This document shows positions 18,524 through 28,254 of a stretch of DNA of 64,000 bases, in pieces. The notes under the pieces are model-generated. The model ran no database searches. It saw nothing but the letters and a program-made list of their open reading frames with translations, and was not told where the DNA came from. The stretch's first letter is position 1, and every line of letters starts with the position of its first letter. The stretch covers positions 1 to 64,000 of the forward strand of contig CAITYF010000265.1 of assembly GCA_903896545.1 (NCBI GenBank), written 5' to 3'. Both the position numbers and the translations under genes were made by a program. Source of the DNA: an uncultured Myxococcales bacterium (GTDB taxonomy: Bacteria; Myxococcota_A; UBA9042).

Positions 18524-19398
18524 GCGGCACCATCCAGCACCAGCGGCAGATCGCGCGGCGTCTGCGCGGCGACCTGCGCGAGCGGCGCAAAGTGAAAACG
18601 GTCGAGTAGCATGGCAACCTTGTCCGCCACGCCGTCCAAACCCACGTAATACTTGAACCGGCGCGTGAGCGGCAGGCGCATGCGCGGCTGGTCAGGATCG
18701 AGTTCGCGCGGGTGGAGATACAGGATCGCGGGCGTCTGTCGCAGCTCGGTCGCCTGAAACGCAGCTTGCAGCAAAGGCTTGGGCAGCAACCGCAGGTACC
18801 CACCGCCGGAAAACGCAAATTCGCGGTTGCCTACGCGGAGCGGCGTGACGGGCACTTCCAGAATCGTGCGGCCATTGCCGAGGACAACGTCAAAAGGCCG
18901 GGTGCGGTCCAGCGGGAAGCCGCCGTGGGCGCGAGACGTCAGAAACAAGGACGAGTCCAGCGTGATGCCGCGCGAGGCGAGGATCGGCAGCGCCCAGGTT
19001 TCGTTCGGGCCCAAGGAAAAACCGGGAGCGCGAAAGCTGGTCACTTCGCGGCGTGTGGCTTGGGTCAGCGCTTGCAGCGAGCGATCCAGGTCGCGGGCGA
19101 AATCATCGGGACCCAGGTAAGGCAGCAGTTGGTGCAGGTGGCCGTGCGAACCGACGTCGTGACCGCGCCGCGCGATCTCGGCGACCAGATCGGGAGCGAC
19201 TTCCGCCACCCAGCCGAGCACGAAGAAAGTCGCCTTCACTCCGCCGCGATCGAGGGCGTCCAGCATGCGCTCGGTGCCAATGTGCACGCGGCGCTCCTGA
19301 CGGCGCCACGCGGTCGGGTCGGGCGCACGGTCGTATTCCAGAATGTGGAACCAGTCTTCTACATCGATGCTCCAGCCGTGCGTGACTGCGTTGCTCAT
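18520..19398 (-). CDS. XrtA-type polysaccharide deacetylase
   Basis: About 292 residues of the NodB/CE4 deacetylase fold. The N-terminal SIDVEDWFH motif is the version seen in deacetylases of XrtA/PEP-CTERM exopolysaccharide loci. The catalytic Asp is in DVEDW. Metal ligands fit GSHGHLHQ, then SFRAPGF, and YLHPREL near the C-terminus. No signal peptide is evident. The ATG at 19398 lacks a good ribosome site; a GTG at 19437 with a weak AGAGA is the alternative. No exosortase or glycosyltransferase cluster is in this window, so the substrate is not identified. It overlaps the FadL-like gene by 4 bases and follows the kinase. Confidence 0.88.
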   Translation of the reverse strand: MSNAVTHGWSIDVEDWFHILEYDRAPDPTAWRRQERRVHIGTERMLDALDRGGVKATFFVLGWVAEVAPDLVAEIARRGHDVGSHGHLHQLLPYLGPDDFARDLDRSLQALTQATRREVTSFRAPGFSLGPNETWALPILASRGITLDSSLFLTSRAHGGFPLDRTRPFDVVLGNGRTILEVPVTPLRVGNREFAFSGGGYLRLLPKPLLQAAFQATELRQTPAILYLHPRELDPDQPRMRLPLTRRFKYYVGLDGVADKVAMLLDRFHFAPLAQVAAQTPRDLPLVLDGAA

Positions 19399-19453
19399 GC
19401 CGGGAGTGTCGGATCTGCGGAGGTTTCGCGCAAGCACCGCGCGATCTCTGGCG

Positions 19454-20662
19454 TCACTTCACCGCGCGAATCTTGACGGTTTCACGCAGCTCCGTCTGAC
19501 CAATCACCGGCAAGCGGATCTCAATGACGAGCCCGCCGCCCGGCCTCGGCATCGCACCAACCGTGCCGCCGTGTGCCTCCACTGTGCGTTTGACCAGAAA
19601 CAAGCCCAGGCCACTGCCGATCGCAATGCGGGCGCGCGCGCTGGGGCTGCGATAAAACGCTTCAAAAACGCGGGTGCATTCCTCGGTCGAGAGGCCCGGA
19701 CCGCGGTCCATCACCCGCAGGATCGCGCCACCCGGATCGCGGTTGGTTTCGATCTGCAAGGACGGCGGGCACGGCTGTCCGTCCAGCATCGTGTCGCTGA
19801 CTGCATACCGAATCGCATTTTCAATCAGCGTCGAGATCACCCGGTCCAGCGCGTTCGCGTCGCCCGACACCACCGACCCCAAGCTGTCCAGCGTCAACTC
19901 GAACTCGAAGCCCAGCCGTTCCAAGCGGTGACGCTCGCGCCGCAGCACAGTCTGTGCCAGCGCGTCCAGATCGACATCCCCGCGATGCAGCAACACGCGG
20001 TCCATGCCGACGCGCTGCGCTTCCAGAAGCCGGGCAATGTGCTCTTCCAGAAGCCGCACTTCTTCGTGCAGTTCCTGCAGCAACTCTTCGCCCTCGTTGC
20101 GGCGCCGGTCCTTGCCCTGGGGTGCGCGTGCGCGCTCGCGATCCAGCTCAATGCGGATCAACTCCAGCGTCACTTCGATGCGCGCCAAGGGTGATCGCAG
20201 CTCGTGGGAAATCCCGGCGAGCAGGTCGCGTTGCGCCTGCAGCATGCGCGCGATCCGCTCGGCCATCGCGTTCAGGCTCTGACCGAGCGCGCCCAGATCG
20301 TCCATTGGTTCGACCGGCGCGCGCACGGACAAGTCGCCCAAGCCGATTTCCAGCGCCGCTTCGCGCAACACGCGCGCCCGTTCGCGCAGGCCCTGCGTGA
20401 GCGTCAACGAGATGGCCAGCAAAATCGCCGTGCCCACGGCGGCGGCAAAAAGCGCAGCCAGCTCCGTTCCGGCAAGCGTCATCCGACTCTGCCAGACGGT
20501 CACAGCCGCCGCGCCCAGCGCGCTCAAGGTCGCGATCGCCACTGCCACAGCGAACACTTCACCGCGGATAAGCCCAAGCGGCGGCAGCTGCGGCTTGGCC
20601 GCGGGCTGCGCGAGCGGCGTCATGCGAGCGGGCTGAATGCTGGGATGCTGCGAGTCTGGCAT
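19454..20662 (-). CDS. Membrane sensor histidine kinase
   Basis: A 402-residue kinase. Two membrane helices (about 34-57 and 68-90) lie close together, so almost no periplasmic sensor exists. A HAMP linker follows (about 91-140). The HisKA domain has GISHELRSPLARIE with phospho-acceptor His153. A charged insertion (about residues 175-195, rich in Arg, Glu and Lys) sits in the coiled coil. The ATPase domain carries IENAIRY, DRGPGLS and GSGLGLFLVK. It lies 15 bases after the response-regulator gene, so the two form a pair. With so small a loop, membrane or cytosolic stimuli are likelier than soluble periplasmic ligands; that is inference. Confidence 0.93.
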   Translation of the reverse strand: MPDSQHPSIQPARMTPLAQPAAKPQLPPLGLIRGEVFAVAVAIATLSALGAAAVTVWQSRMTLAGTELAALFAAAVGTAILLAISLTLTQGLRERARVLREAALEIGLGDLSVRAPVEPMDDLGALGQSLNAMAERIARMLQAQRDLLAGISHELRSPLARIEVTLELIRIELDRERARAPQGKDRRRNEGEELLQELHEEVRLLEEHIARLLEAQRVGMDRVLLHRGDVDLDALAQTVLRRERHRLERLGFEFELTLDSLGSVVSGDANALDRVISTLIENAIRYAVSDTMLDGQPCPPSLQIETNRDPGGAILRVMDRGPGLSTEECTRVFEAFYRSPSARARIAIGSGLGLFLVKRTVEAHGGTVGAMPRPGGGLVIEIRLPVIGQTELRETVKIRAVK

Positions 20663-20677
20663 GGTCTGTCGCGACGA

Positions 20678-21388
20678 CTAACCGATGCTCGTGGGCTTGG
20701 CACCGTCTGCCGCGAGCATGTAGCCCGTGCCCCAGATCGTTTTGATGTAGCGCGGTTGGCGAGAATCCGACTCGATCTTGGCGCGCAGGTTCTTCACGTG
20801 CACATCGATCGAGCGGTCATACGCCGCGTAGCCCACGCCGCGGAGCATGTCCATCAGCGCATCGCGGCTCAGCACCTGGCCGGGGTGACGCAGGAAGCAG
20901 CGCAGCAGGTCGAACTCGGTTGTGGTCAGTTGTACGACGTTGCCGTCCGCGGACACTTCGCGGCGCGCTGTGTCCATGATCAGGTCGCCCACGCGGAGCG
21001 TCTCGGTCACCGGAGTCGGCGAGCCGCCTTCAGCGCGACGCAACACGGCGCGAATGCGCGCCACCAGCTCACGCGGATTGAACGGCTTGGACAGGTAGTC
21101 GTCCGCGCCCAACTCCAGACCCACGATGCGGTCGTTGTCGCTGCCCTTGGCCGTCAGCATGATGACCGGCACCTTGGAGCTTGACCGGATACGGCGCAGC
21201 ACCTCAAAGCCGTCCATGCCCGGCAGCATCACGTCCAGCACCAGGAGATCGAACACTTCCGACGTCGCACGGCGCACACCCTGCAGACCGTCTGTCACGA
21301 GCGTCACCTGAAAGCCTTCGGGCTTCAGCAAGCGTTCCAGCAACGCACCTAGACGGACGTCGTCGTCGATAATCAGTAGGCGACCCAT
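20678..21388 (-). CDS. OmpR-family response regulator
   Basis: A 236-residue DNA-binding regulator. The receiver has the acidic pair Asp9/Asp10, phospho-acceptor Asp52 in LDVMLPGMDG, Thr in MLTAKG and Lys in SKPFNPREL. The C-terminal winged helix ends with DVHVKNLRAKIE and IKTIWGTGYML, which are OmpR/PhoB hallmarks. I chose ATG 21388, preceded by GAGGAGTGAAC at normal spacing. A GTG two codons earlier abuts the GAGGA and is less likely. It is partnered with the downstream kinase and probably controls envelope genes, though no target box can be seen. Confidence 0.95.
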   Translation of the reverse strand: MGRLLIIDDDVRLGALLERLLKPEGFQVTLVTDGLQGVRRATSEVFDLLVLDVMLPGMDGFEVLRRIRSSSKVPVIMLTAKGSDNDRIVGLELGADDYLSKPFNPRELVARIRAVLRRAEGGSPTPVTETLRVGDLIMDTARREVSADGNVVQLTTTEFDLLRCFLRHPGQVLSRDALMDMLRGVGYAAYDRSIDVHVKNLRAKIESDSRQPRYIKTIWGTGYMLAADGAKPTSIG

Positions 21389-21418
21389 GTTCACTCCTCT
21401 ACCGCGGGGGGTATCCGG

Positions 21419-22357
21419 CTACGGCGCCGGCTGCGGTGGTTTCTCGTCCAGCTGCAACTTTTGCGCGGTCGGCTTGACCGGCTCCATCGGCAGCGCGTCA
21501 CCGGCGGACGCGAACGCCCGTTCCGGTCCACGCACCGCCAGCACCTGAACGGCAATTTGATGACCCTGATTCCACGTGGCAAAGCCGACGTCGGTCAGTT
21601 CGTTCAGCTTCACGCCGTTTTGCAGGATGTCCTTGCCGGCTTCGATGTCGGCCAGCAGAACGTCGATGTCGACCTGACGCGCGTGGATCTGCTCGTCGCT
21701 CGTGTATTCCGGCGCGGGCGGCACGTAACCGGCGATTTCCGGCTTGTCCGCGTTCGCTTTCAGGCTCGCCAAACGCCGCTGCAGACGACCTGCGGACCAC
21801 GCGAACAGCGAGCGCTCCTGACCGTCGGTCGCTTGCGCCGCCTTGATCAGCTTGGCCAAATCCGACTCATTGCCGCACAGCCCCAGCGCGATAATCGCCC
21901 GCAGCCGCAGCATGTCGTCGTCGCTTTGCGTCAGCGTCCACAGCACCGCGGCCGCTTCGGTCTTGCCGGTGCGCCCCAACCCTGCAAGCGCCGTCAGGCG
22001 CACGCCAGCGTCGCCGTCTTTCAACGCGGCGGCCAAAGTCGGCACCACGCGGGGATCGTCAATGCCAGAGAGCAGCTCCAGGGACTTCGAACGTTCGGCG
22101 GCAGAACCACGTTCCATGTCGCCCACCAGCGTCGGCACGGCAGCCGAACCCAGATGCGCGATACGAGTCGAGGTCATGCCGACACGGCCCACGGGGTCGT
22201 TGAAGCGTTTTTCCAACAGACGAGGGTTCTCGACGAACTTCTCAAAGAAGATCGACGAGGCCCAAACGAGCGTTGCGACAACGCCCAGACCGATGGCGTA
22301 TAGACCGAGCTTGCCCCAGGCCTTGGGATTGAAGCTGCGATCACTCAGAGCGGGCAT
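21419..22357 (-). CDS. Membrane-anchored HEAT-repeat protein
   Basis: About 312 residues. One membrane helix (about 15-38) is followed by HEAT-like repeats with the pattern AAVPTLVGDM, DPRVVPTLAAAL, GVRLTALAGLG and LRLRAIIALGL. The C-terminus (about 225-312) is a separate mixed domain with a Pro-rich end. HEAT repeats act as protein-binding solenoids; some in bacteria belong to phycobilisome-lyase-like families with no lyase role. The ATG at 22357 has AAGAGGCG upstream. It lies 57 bases below the large lipoprotein and 30 above the response-regulator start, so it may join either transcript. The partner is unknown. Confidence 0.78.
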   Translation of the reverse strand: MPALSDRSFNPKAWGKLGLYAIGLGVVATLVWASSIFFEKFVENPRLLEKRFNDPVGRVGMTSTRIAHLGSAAVPTLVGDMERGSAAERSKSLELLSGIDDPRVVPTLAAALKDGDAGVRLTALAGLGRTGKTEAAAVLWTLTQSDDDMLRLRAIIALGLCGNESDLAKLIKAAQATDGQERSLFAWSAGRLQRRLASLKANADKPEIAGYVPPAPEYTSDEQIHARQVDIDVLLADIEAGKDILQNGVKLNELTDVGFATWNQGHQIAVQVLAVRGPERAFASAGDALPMEPVKPTAQKLQLDEKPPQPAP

Positions 22358-22414
22358 ACAGACGCCTCTTGGCAAACGCGCGCCACAACAGAGGGCGCGA
22401 CCTGCACGGCTAAG

Positions 22415-25400
22415 TTACGGCGTGCAAGGCTCGGTGACTTGGATGTCGTCCAGGTAGACGCCTTCGTACTTGCTATTCAGGCTGCAATCGCCGGAATCAA
22501 AGACAAACTCGATGACGACGTTCAAGCCCTGATACTTCGTCAGGTTGAGCGTGATGTTCTGCTTGGTCTTGAACTGCGAAGGCTTCAAGCCGTAGACCGG
22601 ATCCGTGGCATCCCAAAGCTTGTCCGACAGCGCGCCGTACTTCGCGAAGACCTTGAAGTGCTCAGTCTGGAAGGAACCAGACGGCGGCTCGATGTCCGCC
22701 CAAATCGAGAACTGCAGCTGCGCGCTCTGCTTGGCGTTGGTGCCGATCTTCAGCACCGGCGTGTCCAGCGTGCTGGAAACGGCGCCGCAGTTGGCGACCG
22801 GGTCATCGTAGTTCCACACCTTGGTGTTGCCAAAGTACGCCTCGAACTTGCCGTTCAGGTACTTGTGCGGGATCACGTTCCAGATCGCCAGAACGCCCGG
22901 CGTTGCCGCGACGGCGATGTTGGACGCCGAGAACGACGCGTTTTCAAACGTGACCGACGGCAACGGGCTCGTCGGCGTGCAGCAGCCCGGACCCGGCTTG
23001 AACGGCGTGTCGCAGCTGAACGACTTGTTGGGCTCGTCAAACTTGCAGACGTACGACTTGCAGGCGTCCGGCGACGGCGGCGTGCAGTCTGAACCCGTCA
23101 CGCAGACCGGCGGCGTGCAGGTCGTCCACATGTTGATGCCGTCGATGTACGGTCCAACGTGGTTGTTGTTCTTGGAGCTGCCCGCATCGAATTCCCAGAC
23201 GATGGCGGCGTCCTTGCCGGCGAGCGCGGCGGGCGCCTTGACCGAGACGGTGATCCACTGGCCATTCGTGGTGCCGCCGATCTCGTAGGAGGACCACGCC
23301 CAGATGGTCTCTGACGACTTCGTAGCATCCACGAAGCCCACGCGCAGGCGGTCAATCGCGAACGTGAAGCTCTGGAAGACCGCGGGCAGATCCCATTCGG
23401 TCGATAGGCTCAAGTGGAACGTCAGGATCGTCGTGCCGTTCACCGGGATCTTCACCGGCGCGGTCTTGACGAGGCCGTACGGCACTTTGCCGGTGCCAGC
23501 GTCGTAGTTGCCGAGCGTGTTGCCGAAGTAAAGCGAGTACTGGTCCGGGCTGGAACCGAAGAAGTTGTCGGCCGAGATGTGCCACTTCATCGACGCGTCG
23601 TACGGCTCACCCGTGACGGAGGCAGGATCGGTCGCGCCCGCGGTCGTCCAGCCGGTCGGGAGTGTCGTGCCCTTGGAGGCCTCGAACGACTCGCCGTTGA
23701 TCTGCGTCTTTTCCGCGCAGCAGCCCGGCGTGATGAAGTTGTCGCAGAGGCCCTGCACGCAGGTGGCAACGGTGCAGTTGTCTTCCTTGGGGCAGTCCAC
23801 GTCTTTTTCACACTTGCCAGTCGGCTTGCATTCGCACTTCGTCGTGACCTGATTGCACACGCCGATTTCCACGGTCGGCTTGCAGCTGGTGCACTCGATA
23901 TCGGACAGGCACTCCGTCTTGGCGCAGGTCACGTCGACCTTGAAGTCGTCGATGCTGGGGCCAAAGAACGTGTTGCCGCTGGCGTCACCCGCGTCAAACG
24001 TGAAGCAGACGCGACCTTTCTTGCCGGCGTACGCGCTCAGCGGCACTTCGACCGCGATGGATTGGCCGGTCGTGCAGCCCTTGATGAGGTCGCTGGACCA
24101 CAGCGGCGTCTTGATGTTGGCGACGATGTTGGAGCATTCCGTCGCGCCGCAGTACTGACCGTTCGTGTTGAACGTGACCGCGAGTTTGTCCAGCGGCGCA
24201 TTGAACGCGCACACGCCGAGCACCGGGTTGCACGTCTCGCCCGCGTTGGTGCAAGGGGTGTTGGCGTCACACGGCTTCAACGAACCCGGCGGGTTGCTGT
24301 AGCTCGTCTGGCCGCACCATTCCGTCTCCAGATTGATGTTGAAGTGCGCCACGTCGTACAGCGTGCCCGACTTCAGCGTCACTTCCGGCGAGCAAATGGT
24401 GCCTTTGGGACCCTGAGCGAGCAGCTTCGGGTCGGCAAAACTGAGGAACGTGCTGTCGGCGAAGACCAGCGACTTCGTGCCGCCCGTGCCGCCCGTCGGG
24501 TTGACGCGCCAGGAAACGGCGGTCGAGTTGCTGCCGATGTTCTTCCACGCCGCGACGCCGTTCTCAAACGCGTCGTTGAACAGGTTCTCGGCCAAGCAGC
24601 ACTGCGGATTCTTGGCGTCCGGCACGTTGTTGCACACGCCGGTCGGCGCGCCGTTGGCCTGCTCGCACGTGTCAACCGTGCAGGTGTTGTTGTCCTGGCA
24701 GTCGGTGACGCCCGCGCAACAGCCCGGCGTCAGGTCGCCAAAGCAAATGCCTTTATCGGTGACGTTGTCGTAGAACGTGCACTCGTTGATGACGCACGCG
24801 CTGCCCGACGTGTTGGTGCACGCGGTCGCTTTGTCGCAGCTCACGCCCACCTTGTCGCACTGCGTCTCGACGGAAATGTCGTCCAGATACACGCCTTCAA
24901 ACAGGTTGGCCGAGCCGTCGCCGGTCGCGAACTGCCAAGAAACCGTGGCCGTCGCGCCGAAGCCCGCGAGGTTGATGACGCGGTGGACCCACTTGCCACC
25001 GGTGGACTTGCCGATCTTGGTCGACGACCACACAGCGGTCGGCGTGACGGACGAGCCGTTGACGAAGACCTTGAGCGTGTCTTTTTCCGTCAAGCAGGCA
25101 TCCTTGGAGCCGTTGCCGAGGTTCACGCAGACCTGATCGATGCCGCAGCCCGTGCAGCTCGTGCCCGCGAGACCGGCGTTGCCCTGCAGGAACGGCGGCT
25201 CAGCGTCCAGCCACAGCCAGTAGTGCAGATACGCCGGCTTCAACTGTCCCGTGACTGCATCCTTCGGGATCGTCAGTTCAGGCGACGTGAACGTACCGGT
25301 CAGCTTCGCAGCGTTGCCCATCGACTGGCACGAAGTCGACGCGTTCGCCGAGGTGTCGTAGTTGTAGCACTCGTTGCCGAAGTAGACCGAAGACTTGCCG

Positions 25401-26032
25401 GTGTGCGAGCGCTTCGACGAGATCTGCCAAGCCACCGTCGAGCCAGTCGCCGACGTGGTGACGTTGCCGCTGAAGCCCGACAGGTTACCCGGCTGCTCAA
25501 ACGTGACCGGCTGCAAGATGATCTGCTTGTCCGGGCACCAGCCTGGGATCGCCGTGTATTCACACTGGTTGCTCACCGTGTTGCACGCCTTGGTCTGGCC
25601 ACCGACGTCGGCGCAGTCCGTCTCCACGCAGCAGACATTGGCGCCGCCCTTCTTGACGGGCTCGGTACAGAGGTGTTCAACGCAGGTCGTCGTCTGGCAA
25701 CCTGGGTTGGCTTTCTTGATGTCATAGCACTGCTGATCGGTATCGCACTCGTGCGGGACATCGATGGCGATGTCGGGCACGTCCGCAGTATCCTTGATGT
25801 CCGGACCCGTGTCGGCCGCAACGGCGTCAGAACCGGCATCCGAAGGACCCGTGTCGTCGGTCGCATCTTCCCCGCCGACGTCGGACTCCGTGTCTGCAGC
25901 GGGCTCGCCCGTGTCGTCAGTGCTTGCGGTCGTCTTGGTACCGCACGACGCGACCACCAATCCAGCGGTCAAAATCGCCACAACGCGTTGATATTTCAGA
26001 AATTCAAGCACGAATGTCGAACAGCGATTCAT
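22415..26032 (-). CDS. Giant cysteine-rich lipoprotein with four jelly-roll-like modules
   Basis: A 1205-residue predicted surface lipoprotein. The lipobox is VVASC followed by Gly. Residues about 36-95 form an Asp/Thr-rich tether. The body has Cys clusters of the type DCxDxNTCTxDTC alternating with four domains of about 190 residues. Each domain has a Trp strand, a YFGN-type turn followed by a Tyr-Asp pair, a FWLWLDTE-like strand, a Gly-rich loop before a Trp, and ends with VYLDDIxV then Cys. This resembles MAM or immune-inhibitor-A-like jelly rolls, but I cannot assign a family. GAGGGGCCT precedes the ATG. It is the third and largest of a tandem paralogue set, with its own promoter at 26103-26131. 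Confidence 0.82.
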   Translation of the reverse strand: MNRCSTFVLEFLKYQRVVAILTAGLVVASCGTKTTASTDDTGEPAADTESDVGGEDATDDTGPSDAGSDAVAADTGPDIKDTADVPDIAIDVPHECDTDQQCYDIKKANPGCQTTTCVEHLCTEPVKKGGANVCCVETDCADVGGQTKACNTVSNQCEYTAIPGWCPDKQIILQPVTFEQPGNLSGFSGNVTTSATGSTVAWQISSKRSHTGKSSVYFGNECYNYDTSANASTSCQSMGNAAKLTGTFTSPELTIPKDAVTGQLKPAYLHYWLWLDAEPPFLQGNAGLAGTSCTGCGIDQVCVNLGNGSKDACLTEKDTLKVFVNGSSVTPTAVWSSTKIGKSTGGKWVHRVINLAGFGATATVSWQFATGDGSANLFEGVYLDDISVETQCDKVGVSCDKATACTNTSGSACVINECTFYDNVTDKGICFGDLTPGCCAGVTDCQDNNTCTVDTCEQANGAPTGVCNNVPDAKNPQCCLAENLFNDAFENGVAAWKNIGSNSTAVSWRVNPTGGTGGTKSLVFADSTFLSFADPKLLAQGPKGTICSPEVTLKSGTLYDVAHFNINLETEWCGQTSYSNPPGSLKPCDANTPCTNAGETCNPVLGVCAFNAPLDKLAVTFNTNGQYCGATECSNIVANIKTPLWSSDLIKGCTTGQSIAVEVPLSAYAGKKGRVCFTFDAGDASGNTFFGPSIDDFKVDVTCAKTECLSDIECTSCKPTVEIGVCNQVTTKCECKPTGKCEKDVDCPKEDNCTVATCVQGLCDNFITPGCCAEKTQINGESFEASKGTTLPTGWTTAGATDPASVTGEPYDASMKWHISADNFFGSSPDQYSLYFGNTLGNYDAGTGKVPYGLVKTAPVKIPVNGTTILTFHLSLSTEWDLPAVFQSFTFAIDRLRVGFVDATKSSETIWAWSSYEIGGTTNGQWITVSVKAPAALAGKDAAIVWEFDAGSSKNNNHVGPYIDGINMWTTCTPPVCVTGSDCTPPSPDACKSYVCKFDEPNKSFSCDTPFKPGPGCCTPTSPLPSVTFENASFSASNIAVAATPGVLAIWNVIPHKYLNGKFEAYFGNTKVWNYDDPVANCGAVSSTLDTPVLKIGTNAKQSAQLQFSIWADIEPPSGSFQTEHFKVFAKYGALSDKLWDATDPVYGLKPSQFKTKQNITLNLTKYQGLNVVIEFVFDSGDCSLNSKYEGVYLDDIQVTEPCTP

Positions 26033-26102
26033 AGGCCCCTCTTTGCGCGGGCCGGAGTCAACACCGCTCCAGATGCCTGTGGAGACACGACCGCGTTCCG
26101 CT

Positions 26103-26131
26103 AGTGTACCTGTGGGCTACGGGTTTCGCAA
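26103..26131 (-). promoter_or_regulatory. Putative promoter of the 1205-residue lipoprotein
   Basis: TTGCGA (26126-26131) and TACACT (26103-26108) have a 17-base spacer on the minus strand, about 70 bases before the start codon. It lies in the 161-base gap after the middle paralogue. Confidence 0.5.
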
Positions 26132-26193
26132 TCTGCCGGGGCGCGCAATCAGGACGGATTTTGTGCGAACCAGAAGGCACCGGAGGCTTGCGA

Positions 26194-28245
26194 TCACGGG
26201 CAGTTGCTGACCGCTTGGCACACGCACGTGGACGCTGCACAGACCGGCGTCTGACAAGCGGCACACGTCTTGTTCGCGCACTCGCTATTCCAGTAACAGT
26301 CTGCTTTTTCACAGGCTTCCGTGACGCTCAAGTTGTCGATGTTGACGCCCGGCTTGTCGTTCAGCGTCGCATCGCCCGCTTCAAAGTGCACGCATACCTG
26401 CACGGACTTGCCCGCATACGCGTCCAAAGGCACGGTGACGGGCAACCAATTGCCTTGCGTGGAGCCGAAAATCGCGTCAGACGACCAGATCGTTTCGGTG
26501 AGGCCGCCGGTCAGAATCTGCACCGAGAACCAATCCAACTTCGCGTTCCCCGGAATCGGCGGGTTCACGTACTGCGCCGTCGCGACGTCTGACCACTCCG
26601 TGTCCATGTTCAGTGCGAATTTCAGGAGCTTATAGTTTGTGCCCGGCTTCAGCTGGATCGGCTTGGCACACGCGGTTCCGTGCGCGCCTTCGCCCACCAA
26701 AAGCGTCTGGTCGTCGTAGTTGGTGAAGATGGCGTTGGCGAAGCTCATGCTGCCGCTGCCCGCTTCGCCGCCCTTGGGGTTGATGCGCCAAAAGACGTTG
26801 ACGGAGTTCAATCCCAGGTTGACCCAGCCGGTCAACGGCTGCGTGTCAAACGACTCGTTCTGGATTGTCGCCGGTTTGCAGCAGCCGGGCTGCGTCGCGT
26901 CAGGCGTCGACTTGCAGACGTTTGTTGTGCACGTGTCGATGGTGCACGTGTTCCCGTCGTCGCAGTCGGCGTCGCCCAGACAGCAGGCCGCAATGTTGTC
27001 ATGAAAGCAGACACCTTGGCCTTTCGCGTTGCTGTAGCCCGTGCAACTGTCGGCGGTACACGCCAGACCGTCGTCGTCGCACTTTTGCGCGTCGCCGCAG
27101 AGGATTTTGCCCAAGTCGGGGCAGATCGTCTCGACGACCACGTCATCCAGGTAGATGCCTTCGTACCCGTTCTTGACGTTGGATTTGGTCGCGAACTGCC
27201 ACGCCAGCTGGATCGACTTGCCCTGCCAGTACGCCAAATCCACCGCGACGTGCCGCCAGCCGCTTGGACTCGCCGGGTCACCTTGCGTCGTCTTGCCGAT
27301 CTGCGTCGACCAAAAGACCGTCGCCGGCGGCGCATCCTGCGCGAGCACTTGCAGCGACAGCAGGTCTTTTTCCGGTTCACACACCGACGCACCTGCAACT
27401 TGAATGCAAGACGACGCGGCATTGCACGGCGGGTCGCAGGCGCCTGCGGGCATGCTCGACGTATACGGTGGCTCGGAGTCCAGCCACAGCCAGAAGTGCG
27501 CCTGCGCTTTCTTGTCCTTGGGCAAAAGCCACGTTTTGGACAGGAGCGTCGTCGACACCGGCTTGGTCTCGGACAGGAGCGGCTTGCACGCGCCGGCTGG
27601 CGTCATTGAGTTGTCGTACGTGTGGCACGGATTGCCAAAGTAGAGCGACTTCTTGCCGCCATGCGCGCGGTAGCTCGTGTTCTGCCACGCGACGTTGCCG
27701 TTGTCCGCACCATCGGTGGCGACAAAGCCGTCCTGGCCGGACTCAAAACCGGCGCTCTGGAGGAGCACTTTGCCGGAACAACAGTTGGCGATAGCGACGT
27801 TGGTGCATTTGTGCTGCTGCTGATCGCACTTGTGCGTGTTGCACTCGTTGCCGTCGTCGCAATCGGCGTCCAAGCAACAGGCGTCCGGGTTCTTGATAGC
27901 GGAGCAAACGCCGACGCTGCACTTGGGCAACTGGCACGCCGAAAGCGCCACTTTGCCCACGCAGTCGTCATCGATCGCGCACTGACCAACGTCCAGAATC
28001 AGGTCTGGCACGTCATTCACGTCTGGCGCAACGTCCGCCGTCGCGTCCTGTGGGACGTCCACGGCGACTTCCTTCACGTCGAGGTCCGTCGCGTCGTCTG
28101 TGCCCGCGTCGTCCAGCGCGTCATCGGTGCCGAGATCGTCCGCGACATCTTGCGCAGCATCCTGCTCCGCGGGCGCGACGGTGTTGCCGCATGCCACCAG
28201 CAGCAGCATCGCCACACGCACCGACCATCGAACTGCCACGCGCAT
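26194..28245 (-). CDS. Cysteine-rich lipoprotein with two jelly-roll-like modules
   Basis: A 683-residue paralogue of the genes on both sides. The lipobox is LLVAC followed by Gly-Asn. An acidic Asp/Val tether (about residues 25-85) is followed by a Cys cluster with CCLDADCDDGNECN, module 1 (YFGNPCHTYDN to IYLDDVVVETIC), a second Cys cluster with DCDDGNTCTIDTC, module 2 (SMSFANAIFTNYDD to NIDNLSVTEAC), and a closing Cys-rich tail. The ATG has AGGACGAACCG upstream. It begins only 9 bases after the preceding paralogue's stop, so the two are co-transcribed. Function unknown; adhesion or glycan binding is a guess from the fold type. Confidence 0.82.
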   Translation of the reverse strand: MRVAVRWSVRVAMLLLVACGNTVAPAEQDAAQDVADDLGTDDALDDAGTDDATDLDVKEVAVDVPQDATADVAPDVNDVPDLILDVGQCAIDDDCVGKVALSACQLPKCSVGVCSAIKNPDACCLDADCDDGNECNTHKCDQQQHKCTNVAIANCCSGKVLLQSAGFESGQDGFVATDGADNGNVAWQNTSYRAHGGKKSLYFGNPCHTYDNSMTPAGACKPLLSETKPVSTTLLSKTWLLPKDKKAQAHFWLWLDSEPPYTSSMPAGACDPPCNAASSCIQVAGASVCEPEKDLLSLQVLAQDAPPATVFWSTQIGKTTQGDPASPSGWRHVAVDLAYWQGKSIQLAWQFATKSNVKNGYEGIYLDDVVVETICPDLGKILCGDAQKCDDDGLACTADSCTGYSNAKGQGVCFHDNIAACCLGDADCDDGNTCTIDTCTTNVCKSTPDATQPGCCKPATIQNESFDTQPLTGWVNLGLNSVNVFWRINPKGGEAGSGSMSFANAIFTNYDDQTLLVGEGAHGTACAKPIQLKPGTNYKLLKFALNMDTEWSDVATAQYVNPPIPGNAKLDWFSVQILTGGLTETIWSSDAIFGSTQGNWLPVTVPLDAYAGKSVQVCVHFEAGDATLNDKPGVNIDNLSVTEACEKADCYWNSECANKTCAACQTPVCAASTCVCQAVSNCP

Positions 28246-28254
28246 CGGTTCGTC

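Noticed and set aside
23414-26104. An 896-codon plus-strand frame across the largest lipoprotein
   Set aside because: Composition (Arg/Val/Ala rich, low Lys) is that of an antisense shadow in GC-rich DNA; the minus-strand gene has clear modules.
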